From Anarhynchus alexandrinus (lineage: Eukaryota > Chordata > Aves > Charadriiformes > Charadriidae): a stretch of 64,000 nucleotides of DNA. Below are positions 51,984 to 63,411 of the stretch, in pieces. Within the stretch, counting starts at the first letter, position 1. Every line of letters starts with the position of its first letter. Position numbers and translations under genes: made by a program. Where the stretch lies: the NCBI GenBank assembly GCA_008711295.1, contig VUYV01000016.1, positions 1,199,372-1,263,371 of the forward strand, read 5' to 3'. Under the pieces are notes generated by a model. The model was not told the DNA's origin. It was given only the letters and a program-made list of their open reading frames with translations, and did no database searches.

Positions 51984-54522
51984 CTAGGTAATGAAACAAA
52001 CCAGAGTTACTAATGTGTTCCATAACTTTGGAATATTTCAAAACAAACTACAAGTGGATTGTGTAGATGGTCATATTTCTGCATGTGTAAGTATTAAACT
52101 ATACCGCTTTCAGCTCTTCTGCCCCCTTGCAGCCTTAATTCTCTGTATTTGAGAAAGTAACTGTGTGAGCTGGCACAGGCAGGATGCAGAAACAACCATA
52201 AAACCATGGATGAAATGCAAAGAGTTAATTTATTTTTGTTACCTTGCGAACCGGGGGATCCCTGAAGCAGCACCTGGGCAGAGGCACACCAGCATGGACA
52301 CAGGCACCATGGAGCTCGGTCCATGCTAGAGGATCACCAAAACTGCTGGTTTTGCCCGTTTATCAGGGATTCACGCAGGCGTAGTTTGCCACTCTGCTTT
52401 GATCTTTCCCGCAGCAGGGCAGGAATCTCAAGCACATTTGATAGGGTGTCTATCACAGGCCTATGTTACTGAAACACAGATGTTCTGCTTGTTCAACATA
52501 CAAGGCCAAACAACAATTAGTATGTTTTTTGACACACCAGCTGGAAGTCAATTCAGTGTGTTTACAGTTCTCCTCACCAATATTCTGTTATTTTCCCACA
52601 GTAGCTATTGCTTCTCTTCTTTAACCTCCCAACTGCAGAAAATAGGGCTCTAAGAGCACTGAAAGCAATAGGAAGTTGGTTTCAGGATTAAGGAAACGCT
52701 TATGTTGTTCCCAAGCTATGATGGAGTAGAGCGGCCATTGCTGCATGTTCCACAGCACAGCCTGTGTAAGCCGGTCTACTCAGTACTGGTGGTATTTGTA
52801 ATTTTTGTTGTCAGACTCACAATAAACACAGACGAACATGTCAAAAAAAAAAAAGTAAGTTTTAGAAGTCTAGTCAGATTTCCAGGGACTATAAGAACAG
52901 AAAATGGCAACACCCTGAGCCATTTAGTTTGCTATCCAATTTCACATTTTCTCCAAAGTACAAAGCAGATTTAAAGAAAGACTGGAGGAAATTTTGTTAT
53001 ATTAACAAAAACAAGTTATTTTGTAGTATAGCTCTCAGAAGTAGCTCAGCTAGCTTTAACACTTTCCTAAGAAACTCTACCTAAGGACACAGGAATGGGA
53101 AACAGATAAAATTTTGCCATGCTTACAGTGGCACAATCCTGTGGCAATTATTATATAATATAGTGTGGCAAAATAGTGTGGCCATTACAGGGATTTATAC
53201 TGTCTGCTACAGGTGTTGCTACCAGTTTTGCCTACAATCTAAGTGGTTTATGATTTATTTATTTTTAGTATTTGCAAAAGACATTTTTAAAACCAGTACA
53301 GAACTTTATAGTAAAGCTATATTTACCTAAATATACCTAGTAAAGCTCCTATTTACCTATACAAACAAGGCATCATTATGTTTCAGTAACAGAGTATTTT
53401 TCAACAGGCTTCTCCAGCAAACAATTAAAAACAATTTTCAGATCCCTGACTACTTTAAACATCTGTAATACTTGAAACTGGAAACTACAGTTACTTTTTA
53501 CTCTTTCACCCTAGAGGAACAAAGCTGTTGTCTACTAACATTGCATTTAGTAATATGTTATGATTCCCAAGGTGGTCATAAAGCATGGCTTGAGAAACAC
53601 TGTTTCAATGTGATGATGTAACTAGGTCTTATTAGTATAAGAACAATGATGATTTCAGCATGTCAAAAAAGCAGGCTGTAACGGGTTTTTTTTTTTTGCA
53701 TTAGCAGGACGGGTTATGGGTTAGGACTGAAACAAACGAGTGGTATTTTGATCCTGACACAAGGTGGTTTAGAATTCCAATCTAAAACTAAAATACAGGC
53801 TAGTGTTAAAGAATGCTGTTGCTCTTCTCAGGAGTCTTTCAGCAGAGAAGCAAGCATTAGAGTTAGTTTAATACCAGACTGTTCTAGTAGGATTTTCACC
53901 ATTTCAAACAAATTTACACAGGATTAGGAAACCATATCTCTGACATCTTAATGTCTCTCCAAATAAAAAGTACAGAAACAGACAGATTTCTGGAAATTCA
54001 AATATAATTGTACCCTCTCCCCATAAACAGAAAAACAGAGGTTAAGTGCAGGTATAGGGTATACAGTTTAAGCATGTTTTTAGTGTAATTGTGTTTGAAA
54101 CTGTGGATCTGGTACCAACATCAACAATAAAATGAAAGAAATTCATATCCTAGTAATTATGTTTTCTTAATCCACAGTAGGCTGAGAAAATCTTATATCC
54201 ATATGGTTTTTAGCTACAGTGTAAGACAAAAGGGTCTCGAACAAAACTGGAGTGTGTAATGCTGTAAGAAACGCTGACAGCAACCAAAACAAAATGCATC
54301 CTTCAGAAGTTGTTGTTGATATTGCTTGCTTGGTCTATGCTCATATTGAATTTAGGATTTAATAAAAGAGTAAAAAAAGACACCCATTAATGTATTTTTG
54401 TTTGTGTTTTGTTTGAAAGGATTTATTTTCAAGAAAAGGCAAAGATTCATGACTTGGGAATTAAAGGAGGATGGCATATCCCCATATCTCTCCGTGAATC
54501 TCAGTGCAGAAGAACCACATAC
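51984..54522 (-). other. CLHC1: Intron of the CLHC1 remnant
   Basis: Bounded by a donor at 54522 and an acceptor at 51984 whose codon phases fit, so these two exons are probably direct neighbours. No further exon, RNA gene or mobile element recognised; an A run is at about 52843-52854 and a T run at 53688-53698. Confidence 0.55.
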
Positions 54523-54679
54523 CTTTGCTGTTTAACCCAATGTGCTTTTCAGACAATGCACGTTTGATTGCTTCCAGAGTTATGGCTGAATTTGAAAGGT
54601 GTCCAGCTGCAGTACTTGAGTTTATCAGTGTCAAAATACTTCAGCAAAAGGAGATTTCTTCCTTTAAGGCAGCTAGCAG
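54523..54679 (-). pseudogene. CLHC1: CLHC1 linker-region exon remnant, frame broken
   Basis: A 157-base exon with acceptor CCCTTTAG and donor GTATGT. The first part, LKGRNLLLLKYF, matches the mammalian KGKPLPLLLFFE region. After one orphan base at 54632 the match continues in another frame as TLINS, and then ITLEAIKRALSEK, matching the mammalian LTLEGIKCGLSEK region. In that second frame a TGA at 54643-54641 blocks reading from upstream. No homopolymer is at the break apart from a run of four T. Confidence 0.78.
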
Positions 54680-56286
54680 CTAAAGGGATGAAAACAGAAG
54701 TCATTGGCTGAGCACCCAGAAAAGTAACTTTCACTAATATTTAAGACTTCTTAAGTTTTAGACTTCGTTCACTGATACCCATCAAATTCCCCTGATAAAA
54801 TTCTTACTGAATCTTTTGTAAGGTTGAGTCATATCAGAAGCTTTGTCAGTTAGTCCAAATGAAGGTTGCTCAAAACTGAAGGCAGAGAGATCGTGACAAT
54901 ATTTTAACATTGACAGGTAATGGGTAAGTCTCAGGGGGGTTGTGGGGTCTTTAAAACATGGAGTTTTTCAAGTGAGAATACAGAAAATATTACATCTGCT
55001 GCTAAAACTACTAATTTTGTAATTGAGATCCTGAATATTAGCTTATCATAGTTTTTCTCTCAGTTATCGCCTTTAAAACTTGAACAAAAGCCAATAAAAT
55101 ATGCAGAGAAACCCCCCCACACACTAATCTTGTAAAGTTCAGCAATGCCCCTATGCCTCCTTACAAAGGAAGGACAAAATACTCTGCTGCTTGTCTCTGA
55201 CTTCATCAATATCACTCAATTTTGTGTTTCCAAATGCAAACAAAAACATTGAGAGAAAGATGAAATTATAAAGACTATTTTGCATTTATCTGGGATATTT
55301 AAAATCATCAATAGGTTTTATAGACTTCAGATTTCAGAAACTAATTTTAATGATGCTAACTAGAATATTGCTTTATGACCCAAAAGACTAAGCTTGAGTA
55401 ATTAACACCCATAACAATAAGGACTGGACTTTCAAACTAGCAGGTAGACTTTTGCTCTTGTCTACTGCACATAATTTATCCATAGAAATAAAACAGTTTC
55501 AGCATTGCATTAGGAACAGCTTTATACTAGACCTTAAGACCACTGCTTACCCCAATACCTCACCAACAGTATGAAAAGCAATGGTTGTGAGTTAGCTGCC
55601 TCCCTCTCTGCCTCTTAGGACATGTCCTTCACATACAACGAAAGAGAAAAAAAAGAGCCTTACAGCTTTTCTTATCTTCAATTTGGAATACAAGCTTCAA
55701 ACCCACACAAACAAAAGATTGTGATTTGGGAAGGACTAATTCAATTAACCAATGGCCAGAAATAGGAGAGGGTTATTTCTATGTAATAGTTACACAGCAG
55801 GCTATATGAAATGAGTTGATGAACTAATTCCTATTCTTAATGTCAAGGGATTATATTAGCAATGAGATCTAGGCACCTACAAGTAGACAGCTGCATTACT
55901 GGGATTTTCAAAAGCATCTAATATCCAATTTCCTCCAGGCATCTGGACACTTTTGAAAAACCCTCAAGTTGTACATTTTCATCTGTATGCATAGAAATAC
56001 ATTTAAGATTAGGTTGTCAGTTTTCACAACACACAGAAATAAGCCAATCAGAAACACCTCAAAAGCTGGTCTCTTCCATTTCAGTCCCTTTAGGAAAAGG
56101 GCCGAAGAACCTCTGAAAATGGATAAGCAATTGACTGAATGTGCATGGCTGCCACGCCAGCACTTTTTACAAACACCAAAAGGGTCACAAAAAGAACGTG
56201 TCCTGGAAGGACTGCATTCAATATGATACATTACCTATGATATTGCAAACTGCTAATGCAGAGCACAATAACCATATTATTCTTAC
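54680..56286 (-). other. CLHC1: CLHC1 gap where the linker-core exon is expected
   Basis: Between the remnants at 56287 and 54679 the mammalian protein has the clathrin linker core (the FNELISLGEYEKAA / AANSP region). No frame here shows it. A weak possible trace, SxxxxxxAAD then KLHVLK, lies around 54960-55040 but would not convince by itself. Confidence 0.5.
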
Positions 56287-56338
56287 CTTTCAAAATATTC
56301 AAGTGAATCTTCAGCCATTTTACTAGGGACATCAAGAG
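56287..56338 (-). pseudogene. CLHC1: CLHC1 exon remnant before the linker domain, open
   Basis: A 52-base exon between acceptor TTTCAG and donor GTAAGA encodes DVPSKMAEDSLEYFER, which aligns with the mammalian segment running from the DDP motif to the HYIER motif. It ends in phase 2, so the next exon should start with one base and carry the linker core. I could not find that exon before 54679. Confidence 0.7.
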
Positions 56339-57016
56339 CTGAAATGTAAAATATGTCAGTGTAGGATAACTACATTACTATCTCAACAAGCAAATCAGAA
56401 TTAAAAGTGTTAAAGCATTTAAAAAAACACAACAACCAACCACAAACTTTATCAACTGATACGTTTATATGAAGACATTTTTTATAAACTGAGAATAAGA
56501 GGATGTGCTGTTTTCTCTGAGGTGCCAAAGGTTTTTGAGAGTACCTTTCTTACATTATGAATTTCTGATATTACATTTTTAATTTTTGCAGAATTCTTTT
56601 GAATAGCTTTCATTTTGGAGAGAAAAAAGAAAAATCACACACAAAAAAAACCCCAAACAAAATCACCACCAACAAAAAAACCAGGAACTGTTACTTAGTT
56701 CTTTTTATGTATTCGGTTGCAAGGATATCAGTGCTGAAAGTTGTTGAAGTAGCCTTGCTGTCATACTGTTCTGCTGTTCTCAGTAAAGCCTGTCCCCCCA
56801 GTGTCCCATATTATTCTACTTCAGACTGCATGTGGCAAGATAACTGACTCTGTTGAGAATCTTGCTACGTACATGCAGCTATATAACCATACTTCCTCAA
56901 TGTAAGACTGTAAATGAGAAAAAGTGAGCAATTCACTCACTTTTCTGTATTTCTCAACCTCAGACAATGCATTTTAACAATGCAATAGCCTCACTTTGAG
57001 GCTATGCTCTTTTTAC

Positions 57017-57069
57017 AGGTGGAGAGAATCTGTGTGTGTTTAACTTCTGAGCCTGATCCTCCAGTTTTT
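57017..57069 (-). pseudogene. CLHC1: Doubtful CLHC1 coiled-region exon remnant
   Basis: A strong acceptor (TTTGCTTGCAG) and a donor GTAAAAAG frame 53 bases encoding KLEDQAQKLNTHRFSPP. The LED start resembles a Lys/Glu-rich segment of the mammalian coiled region, but the match is short and may be chance. Confidence 0.3.
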
Positions 57070-57356
57070 CTGCAAGCAAAGCCTTTACTCATTACACCTC
57101 AAGTTTGACTGCACAAGAATCAGCATCAGGATGTGCAGAGCAAATACCTAACACCGTATGTTAGCAAAGTTTTACACAATCATTGGTAGCTTCCATATAA
57201 AAATAAAACAAGAATTGAAGCGTTTAAAAGATATAAATGAGATAAGCCCGCAACAACTAGTTTATTCATGTCCTAATTAAAACAACATATTTTGCTTTAA
57301 ACATTATTAGAAATAATTTACTTGTCTTCAAGCTCCATTGCTCTTTTCCTATAGTA

Positions 57357-57414
57357 ACACAGAGTATATATAGTAAATAGTATAGTAAATATATAAAATA
57401 TATAGTAAATAACA
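57357..57414. repeat. AT-rich imperfect tandem repeat (TATAGTAAATA)
   Basis: Several TATAGTAAAT units follow each other with small changes in length. Local replication slippage. Confidence 0.75.
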
Positions 57415-58454
57415 GAGTTGTGGACTCAGATTCCAGAGCTTTTAATCTCCCATGAAGAAAAAAATGGCCAGTTCCTTTGGGCATTCTTGAATCTGGCAAT
57501 AAACGCCTTATATCCCTGTCTGACTGAAGTCAGGATATTCTTGTATGCAGTAACGTACTGTATTATGCGTGAATGTATTTTTGGATGCAATATTTATACG
57601 GAGAGAATTAAACAGAAAAACAACTTTCTGGAACTTTCTAATAAGCACGATAGGTTTAAAATCAAATGAATAGATAAAATAATACTCCTCAGAGCAAGCT
57701 TCATAGCACTGCTCTAATATAATAAAAAAAAGCCCTAAAACCAAGTAACAGTAATTGCAGATGTTATTGAAACTAAGGCAATCAGCACTTCTTTGGACAG
57801 CTGCAGCAACAATTGCCATGTAATAGAAGATACTTTCTCTAGATGAACACTAAATGTCCTTAGCACTTACAGGTGTGGAAAAGCAAAGGAACAGGGACTG
57901 TGCATTTTGGTATCTTAAAATACCATTCCAACTCAAGATTTAAATGCAGACCCAGTAACCCTTATTCCTATTTATCTGGAAAACTAAGAATCCTTATCTA
58001 TTTTTGGCATCTCCCACCTCAGTCAGCATCTGAAACAGGCAGACACTGTCAGGCAGGCAAGAGTTCTTCAGGAACTTCATCAATAACCTTTCAGCAGAAC
58101 TGAAGAGCTGTTAATGCTAATACAGGGTATAGGGAATATATGTCATAGGTCTTTTCAGTTATATAGACTTTTTCCTGGTTTAGGACAGCTTTAAAATGCT
58201 TTATCATTTCAAAACTGCCATAAAGTTAAGAAAAGTGGTTAGCAAACATTAACCCTACTGTAACTTCTGGTAGTATGAATTCATCGTAATGGCTTCTATT
58301 TGACCACAGTGTATATGGGGGCACAAAACCCACCTGAAAATATACCAATCCTTAATTTCTGTAAATACACCAACAGGTCACAATGATACCCTTTTTCCCC
58401 AGAAGACAAAGCAGCAGTAAAACACTGATTAATTATTGTTCATTGCTCATTTAC

Positions 58455-58635
58455 CTGAGAAATATTTTGCATGTCAAATGCATTACTGTATATAATGTAA
58501 CACTCCTCAGATGATCCTTGCTCAGCACAATCCACTTTCTCAGTTTTTGTCTATATATATGTTCATACTCTCCAGAAATCTCCTGTCCTTCTCAAAAAGG
58601 GTGGAAAGGAGGACAGAACATTTCTCTGCTCCCAT
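58455..58635 (-). pseudogene. CLHC1: CLHC1 first coding exon remnant, frame broken
   Basis: The likely ATG is at 58635-58633. The frame reads 31 codons, including SVLLSTLFEKDRRFLES, which aligns without gaps to the mammalian N-terminal segment ending in FLES. It then meets TGA at 58542-58540, just after a run of five A. Similarity resumes in another frame with TEKVDCAEQGSSEECYIIYS, matching the mammalian ...EYYIIYRN... region. One extra base or two missing bases explain it. A donor GTAAAT follows at 58454. Confidence 0.8.
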
Positions 58636-59248
58636 GAGATGGTTTGGCATAGCGACCTTGCACCTTTCTTACAAAGTCTAAACCTCTTTCCTCCTTTGTT
58701 CAACAACCGCCTCAGACCAAAACCTAGAAGAGTTGAAATTGTCAAAATAGTATCAGCTGATACTCATGTACTCAAGCAAGTCAGAAAGAAGAGTTTAACC
58801 CCTTAACCCTTCACATACTCAATTTATAAGCATAAAAACACTTAACAAACAAGTAATTTCCAAACTACCCTCAGTGAGTAATTTCCGAATGTGACTCTCA
58901 GTGCTCCTCTCTTCCTATGTTACCTCTGGCTTTCCTAATTCTGAAAAATGGTTGCGCGACAACCCGGGCATCGATCTCAGGGAAACCCCAGGGGGCTGTA
59001 TCGTGTTTTTAAACCGCCTCCACAGGGCTGGACCGAGGCGAAGGCACCCATTTCTGGGATTCCACGCTGCAGCGCGGACCTGTGGAGACACAGCGACCTG
59101 AAACACCCCCACTCCCCAAACCTGCACGCACCGCTAAGAGCGGCAGCAGGCACACCGCTGCTCTGCACAGACACCGCCGCCCCCGGCCGAGCGCCAGGCA
59201 GAGGAACCCTCCCTCTCCCTCACCGCCGCCGCGCGAGGCGTCCCGCGG

Positions 59249-59268
59249 TGCATTCTGGGAGCTGCAGT
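59249..59268 (-). promoter_or_regulatory. ZNF143/Staf-type binding motif
   Basis: On the minus strand this reads ACTGCAGCTCCCAGAATGCA, close to the SBS consensus ACTACAnnTCCCAGnATGC with one change in the first half. It is the first of two minus-strand copies in the cluster. Confidence 0.65.
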
Positions 59269-59326
59269 TCCCCCTCCCCGCCGCGCCCGCTCCCGCCTAC
59301 GACTCCCACTTCGCCCCTCGGGCGGG

Positions 59327-59345
59327 ACTACAGCTCCCAGCATGC
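59327..59345 (+). promoter_or_regulatory. ZNF143/Staf-type binding motif, near-perfect
   Basis: ACTACAGCTCCCAGCATGC matches the vertebrate SBS consensus over its 19 bases. It lies about 105-125 bases upstream of the predicted RPS27A start. Such sites anchor bidirectional housekeeping promoters and promoter-enhancer loops. Confidence 0.8.
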
Positions 59346-59369
59346 CCTAGCGCGGCCGGCGGCGGCAGG

Positions 59370-59388
59370 GCACGCCGGGAGCCGTAGT
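59370..59388 (-). promoter_or_regulatory. ZNF143/Staf-type binding motif
   Basis: On the minus strand this reads ACTACGGCTCCCGGCGTGC: the SBS consensus with CpG-containing substitutions. It lies about 60-80 bases upstream of the predicted RPS27A start. A weaker plus-strand half copy is at 59297-59310. Confidence 0.6.
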
Positions 59389-59450
59389 CCCGCCGCACCG
59401 CCTGCCCCTCCTCCGGCGCGGGTGGAAACCCCGTGCGGGCCGGCGCCGCG

Positions 59451-59488
59451 CTCTTTCGGGCAGCCGCCATTCTGCGAGCAGGTCGCGG
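59451..59488 (+). other. RPS27A: RPS27A non-coding first exon with 5'TOP start
   Basis: A pyrimidine tract CTCTTTC begins at 59451 and fits the 5' terminal oligopyrimidine start of vertebrate ribosomal-protein mRNAs, which places translation under mTOR/LARP1 control. The exon runs to the donor GTAAGT at 59489. The next exon begins at 59571 after a CCCCGCAG acceptor, leaving a 14-base leader before the ATG. The exact start base is inferred from the TOP rule. No TATA box is seen at the usual distance. Confidence 0.75.
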
Positions 59489-61599
<2,111 letters not shown>

Positions 61600-61610
61600 A
61601 TGTACTAGAC

Positions 61611-61616
61611 AATAAA
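61611..61616 (+). promoter_or_regulatory. RPS27A: RPS27A polyadenylation signal
   Basis: AATAAA lies 11 bases after the TAA stop. This gives a very short 3'UTR, as is usual for ribosomal-protein mRNAs. Cleavage is expected about 10-30 bases further on. Confidence 0.85.
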
Positions 61617-61643
61617 AATCTGAAGTTCTGTACGGTTTAAGGA

Positions 61644-61649
61644 TTTATT
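61644..61649 (-). promoter_or_regulatory. MTIF2: Probable MTIF2 polyadenylation signal
   Basis: TTTATT on the plus strand is AATAAA on the minus strand. It is the only canonical hexamer I found between the MTIF2 stop and RPS27A. Its use would give a 3'UTR of about 0.7 kb, ending inside or against the RPS27A tail. Assigned by position only. Confidence 0.5.
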
Positions 61650-62320
61650 TCTGCTTCCTGTGGCACTGTATTTCCTCTCTGTTGATACGCGAGAAGAATC
61701 TGAAACTTCGGATGCTGACTGCCAACTAGGATGAAATACTTTCACTCTAGAACTGAAGCAGCAGCTTCTTTTAAAGAGTGGCTTTGGTTAGTTAAGTCTC
61801 CTTTGACGGAGATAATGGGTAGCAATGGCAGAGGAAAAAAAACAACAACATTCTAGCTAACCTTAGAAATGGTCTCTTTAAAAATGAGAGGAGTAGACAG
61901 TACAGTAGTTCTAATCTGGAAAAATAGGAGATCAAGAGGTCCAAAGTCAGGTCTTCAAGTGAGTCAATGCTGGAGAAAAGGGTAATAGAGTTCTGCCAAC
62001 AAATTGCAGACTGCGTACTGGAAAATTGTATAGCAGCACTGGGGGGGAAAGAGGATGGCTCAGCTAGTTTGGAACCAAAAGACGGTCATCAGAAATATTT
62101 ATACTGTGATGGTTTTCCACACCTGAAGTGCTTACAATTAATTGTAGTTTATCCAATGAGATAAGCTGGTTGCTTGACAAGATCTGAAAGCAGAACATTG
62201 TTATATAAACATCACATATAAAGAAACCATGTGAATCTCCGAAAGTTCATTTAATGTTAAGAGTTGAAGGCCAGCCAGGAGTAATACATGTCCTTTAGTG
62301 TTAATATATTCAAATGTATT
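61650..62320 (-). other. MTIF2: Probable MTIF2 3'UTR
   Basis: Lies between the MTIF2 stop and the opposing polyadenylation signals. It has short A runs (61836-61844), a G run (62041-62047), and no open frame of interest; the 65-codon plus-strand frame at 61967-62164 has no family match. Assigned by position. Confidence 0.5.
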
Positions 62321-63411
62321 TTAAAATCCTGGATCCCAGGAAGTTGTCTGTTGAACTTCTTTTTCTTCATAACAGATAATTTCATCTCCAATATTGAATT
62401 CTATATACTTGTCCAAACTCAGTCCACAATCCATACCCGTTTTTATTACCTGGACATCATCTTTATGATGCTTCAGTGATGATAAAGATCCTACAAAGAG
62501 AAAGCATGTCAAAGAAAGAGCACCCACTAACACAGCATAGAAGTGTGGTAGTTCGATGTTACAGAATTAATGTTTCACCTTGTAGCTACAAAATGAAAGC
62601 AAGAAAACATAGGGCTTGTGAGCACTTGCAGCTAATGAAAGTCAGACATCAGTCTTTTTCAGCAGGTAAATCCTGTGATGCTACTGCTTTCCTACCAGAG
62701 TTTGTGGCTAGAAAAAGGTCTGGATAATAGTATAGTGTCATTTTGCAGCTTTTCTCTACTTGGAGCAACTCCATCCTAAATAGCATATGGAATTGCCTTG
62801 CAATCAGATGTGTACGTTTTGCACTACCTTCACAGGGAACTAGCAGTGTCTAATAGTTAACATAAATACGTTTTGTGGCAGTTACACTTACCTTTCCAAA
62901 TAACATCCCCGTTACGGATTAACTTAAATTTCATTTTTTTGTCTAGCAGCCCCTTCTGTACTCTGCATCCAGCTACTGGAATTTTGTTTTTTCCCACTGT
63001 TACAGAGAAGACATCGAGAACAGAAGCTTCCCCTAAAAGAAAAAAGTAAAGTTGTATGCAGTACATAAGAATAACAAACTGGCAATAAGTATAAGAAAGC
63101 TATACCCTTCCACTTAACAAGCTTTATAACAAAACAGAAAAGCAGCTACAAAGTATCAAATATTTAATACAATCTAAACACTTCACTGGAGAATAAACTT
63201 TGGGCCACATTGCAAAGCAAAAAATTAATGGTCAATGAAAACTCACCTATTGTATTCTCCGCCACAGATGGGGGTAGTCTGCTATTTAGCTCATCTTTCA
63301 AGTCTTCAATAAGTTTGTAGATGATATTGTGAAGTTTAATTTTTATTCCCTTTTTAGCAGCCAGCTGTTTAATACTTTCATTGGCTTTCACACTGAATCC
63401 AAATACAACAC
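62321..63411 (-). CDS. MTIF2: Mitochondrial translation initiation factor IF-2, last three coding exons (partial)
   Basis: Mitochondrial IF-2 is a GTPase that places formyl-Met-tRNA on the mitoribosome. Only the C-terminal part is here. In transcript order the exons are 63411-63247, 63032-62892 and 62490-62321; phases join cleanly, borders are GT/AG, and the stop is TAA at 62321-62323. The first exon covers the end of the third domain, including [17 protein letters not shown]. The second has VAGCRVQKG and starts the final beta-barrel. The third has [16 protein letters not shown] and the ending TSWDPGF, which I recognise from mammalian MTIF2. This last barrel is where bacterial IF2 homologues bind the initiator tRNA. 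The GTPase domain lies to the right of the window; 63412-64000 is intron with no exon seen. No breaks are visible. Confidence 0.95.

Larger units (their letters stand above)
56339..58454 (-). other. CLHC1: CLHC1 gap covering most of the coiled region
   Basis: About 190 residues of the mammalian protein should be coded here by several exons. Only one doubtful piece (57017-57069) was seen. An AT-rich imperfect repeat of TATAGTAAATA units lies at 57357-57414. Confidence 0.5.
49567..58635 (-). pseudogene. CLHC1: CLHC1 (clathrin heavy chain linker domain protein) remnant, disrupted
   Basis: Mammalian CLHC1 is a protein of about 590 residues, with an N-terminal coiled region and a clathrin heavy-chain linker domain; its cellular role is poorly known. 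Head-to-head placement with RPS27A and orientation match the mammalian locus. Recognised pieces in transcript order are 58635-58455, 56338-56287, 54679-54523, 51983-51794 and 49813-49567; 57069-57017 is doubtful. Three of the five carry a frame break (near 58542, 54632 and 51908). Exons expected between them were not found: most of the coiled region, the linker-domain core, and the segment before the last exon. Splice sites and phases still fit where adjacent pieces survive (54523 to 51983). The gene therefore looks inactivated fairly recently, or the assembly has local errors; a drifting but spliced transcript cannot be excluded. Identity rests on synteny plus recalled mammalian sequence. Confidence 0.82.

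Noticed and set aside
58563..58745. 60-codon minus-strand frame overlapping the CLHC1 first exon
   Set aside because: It is in a different frame from the stretch that aligns with CLHC1, so it is a shadow.
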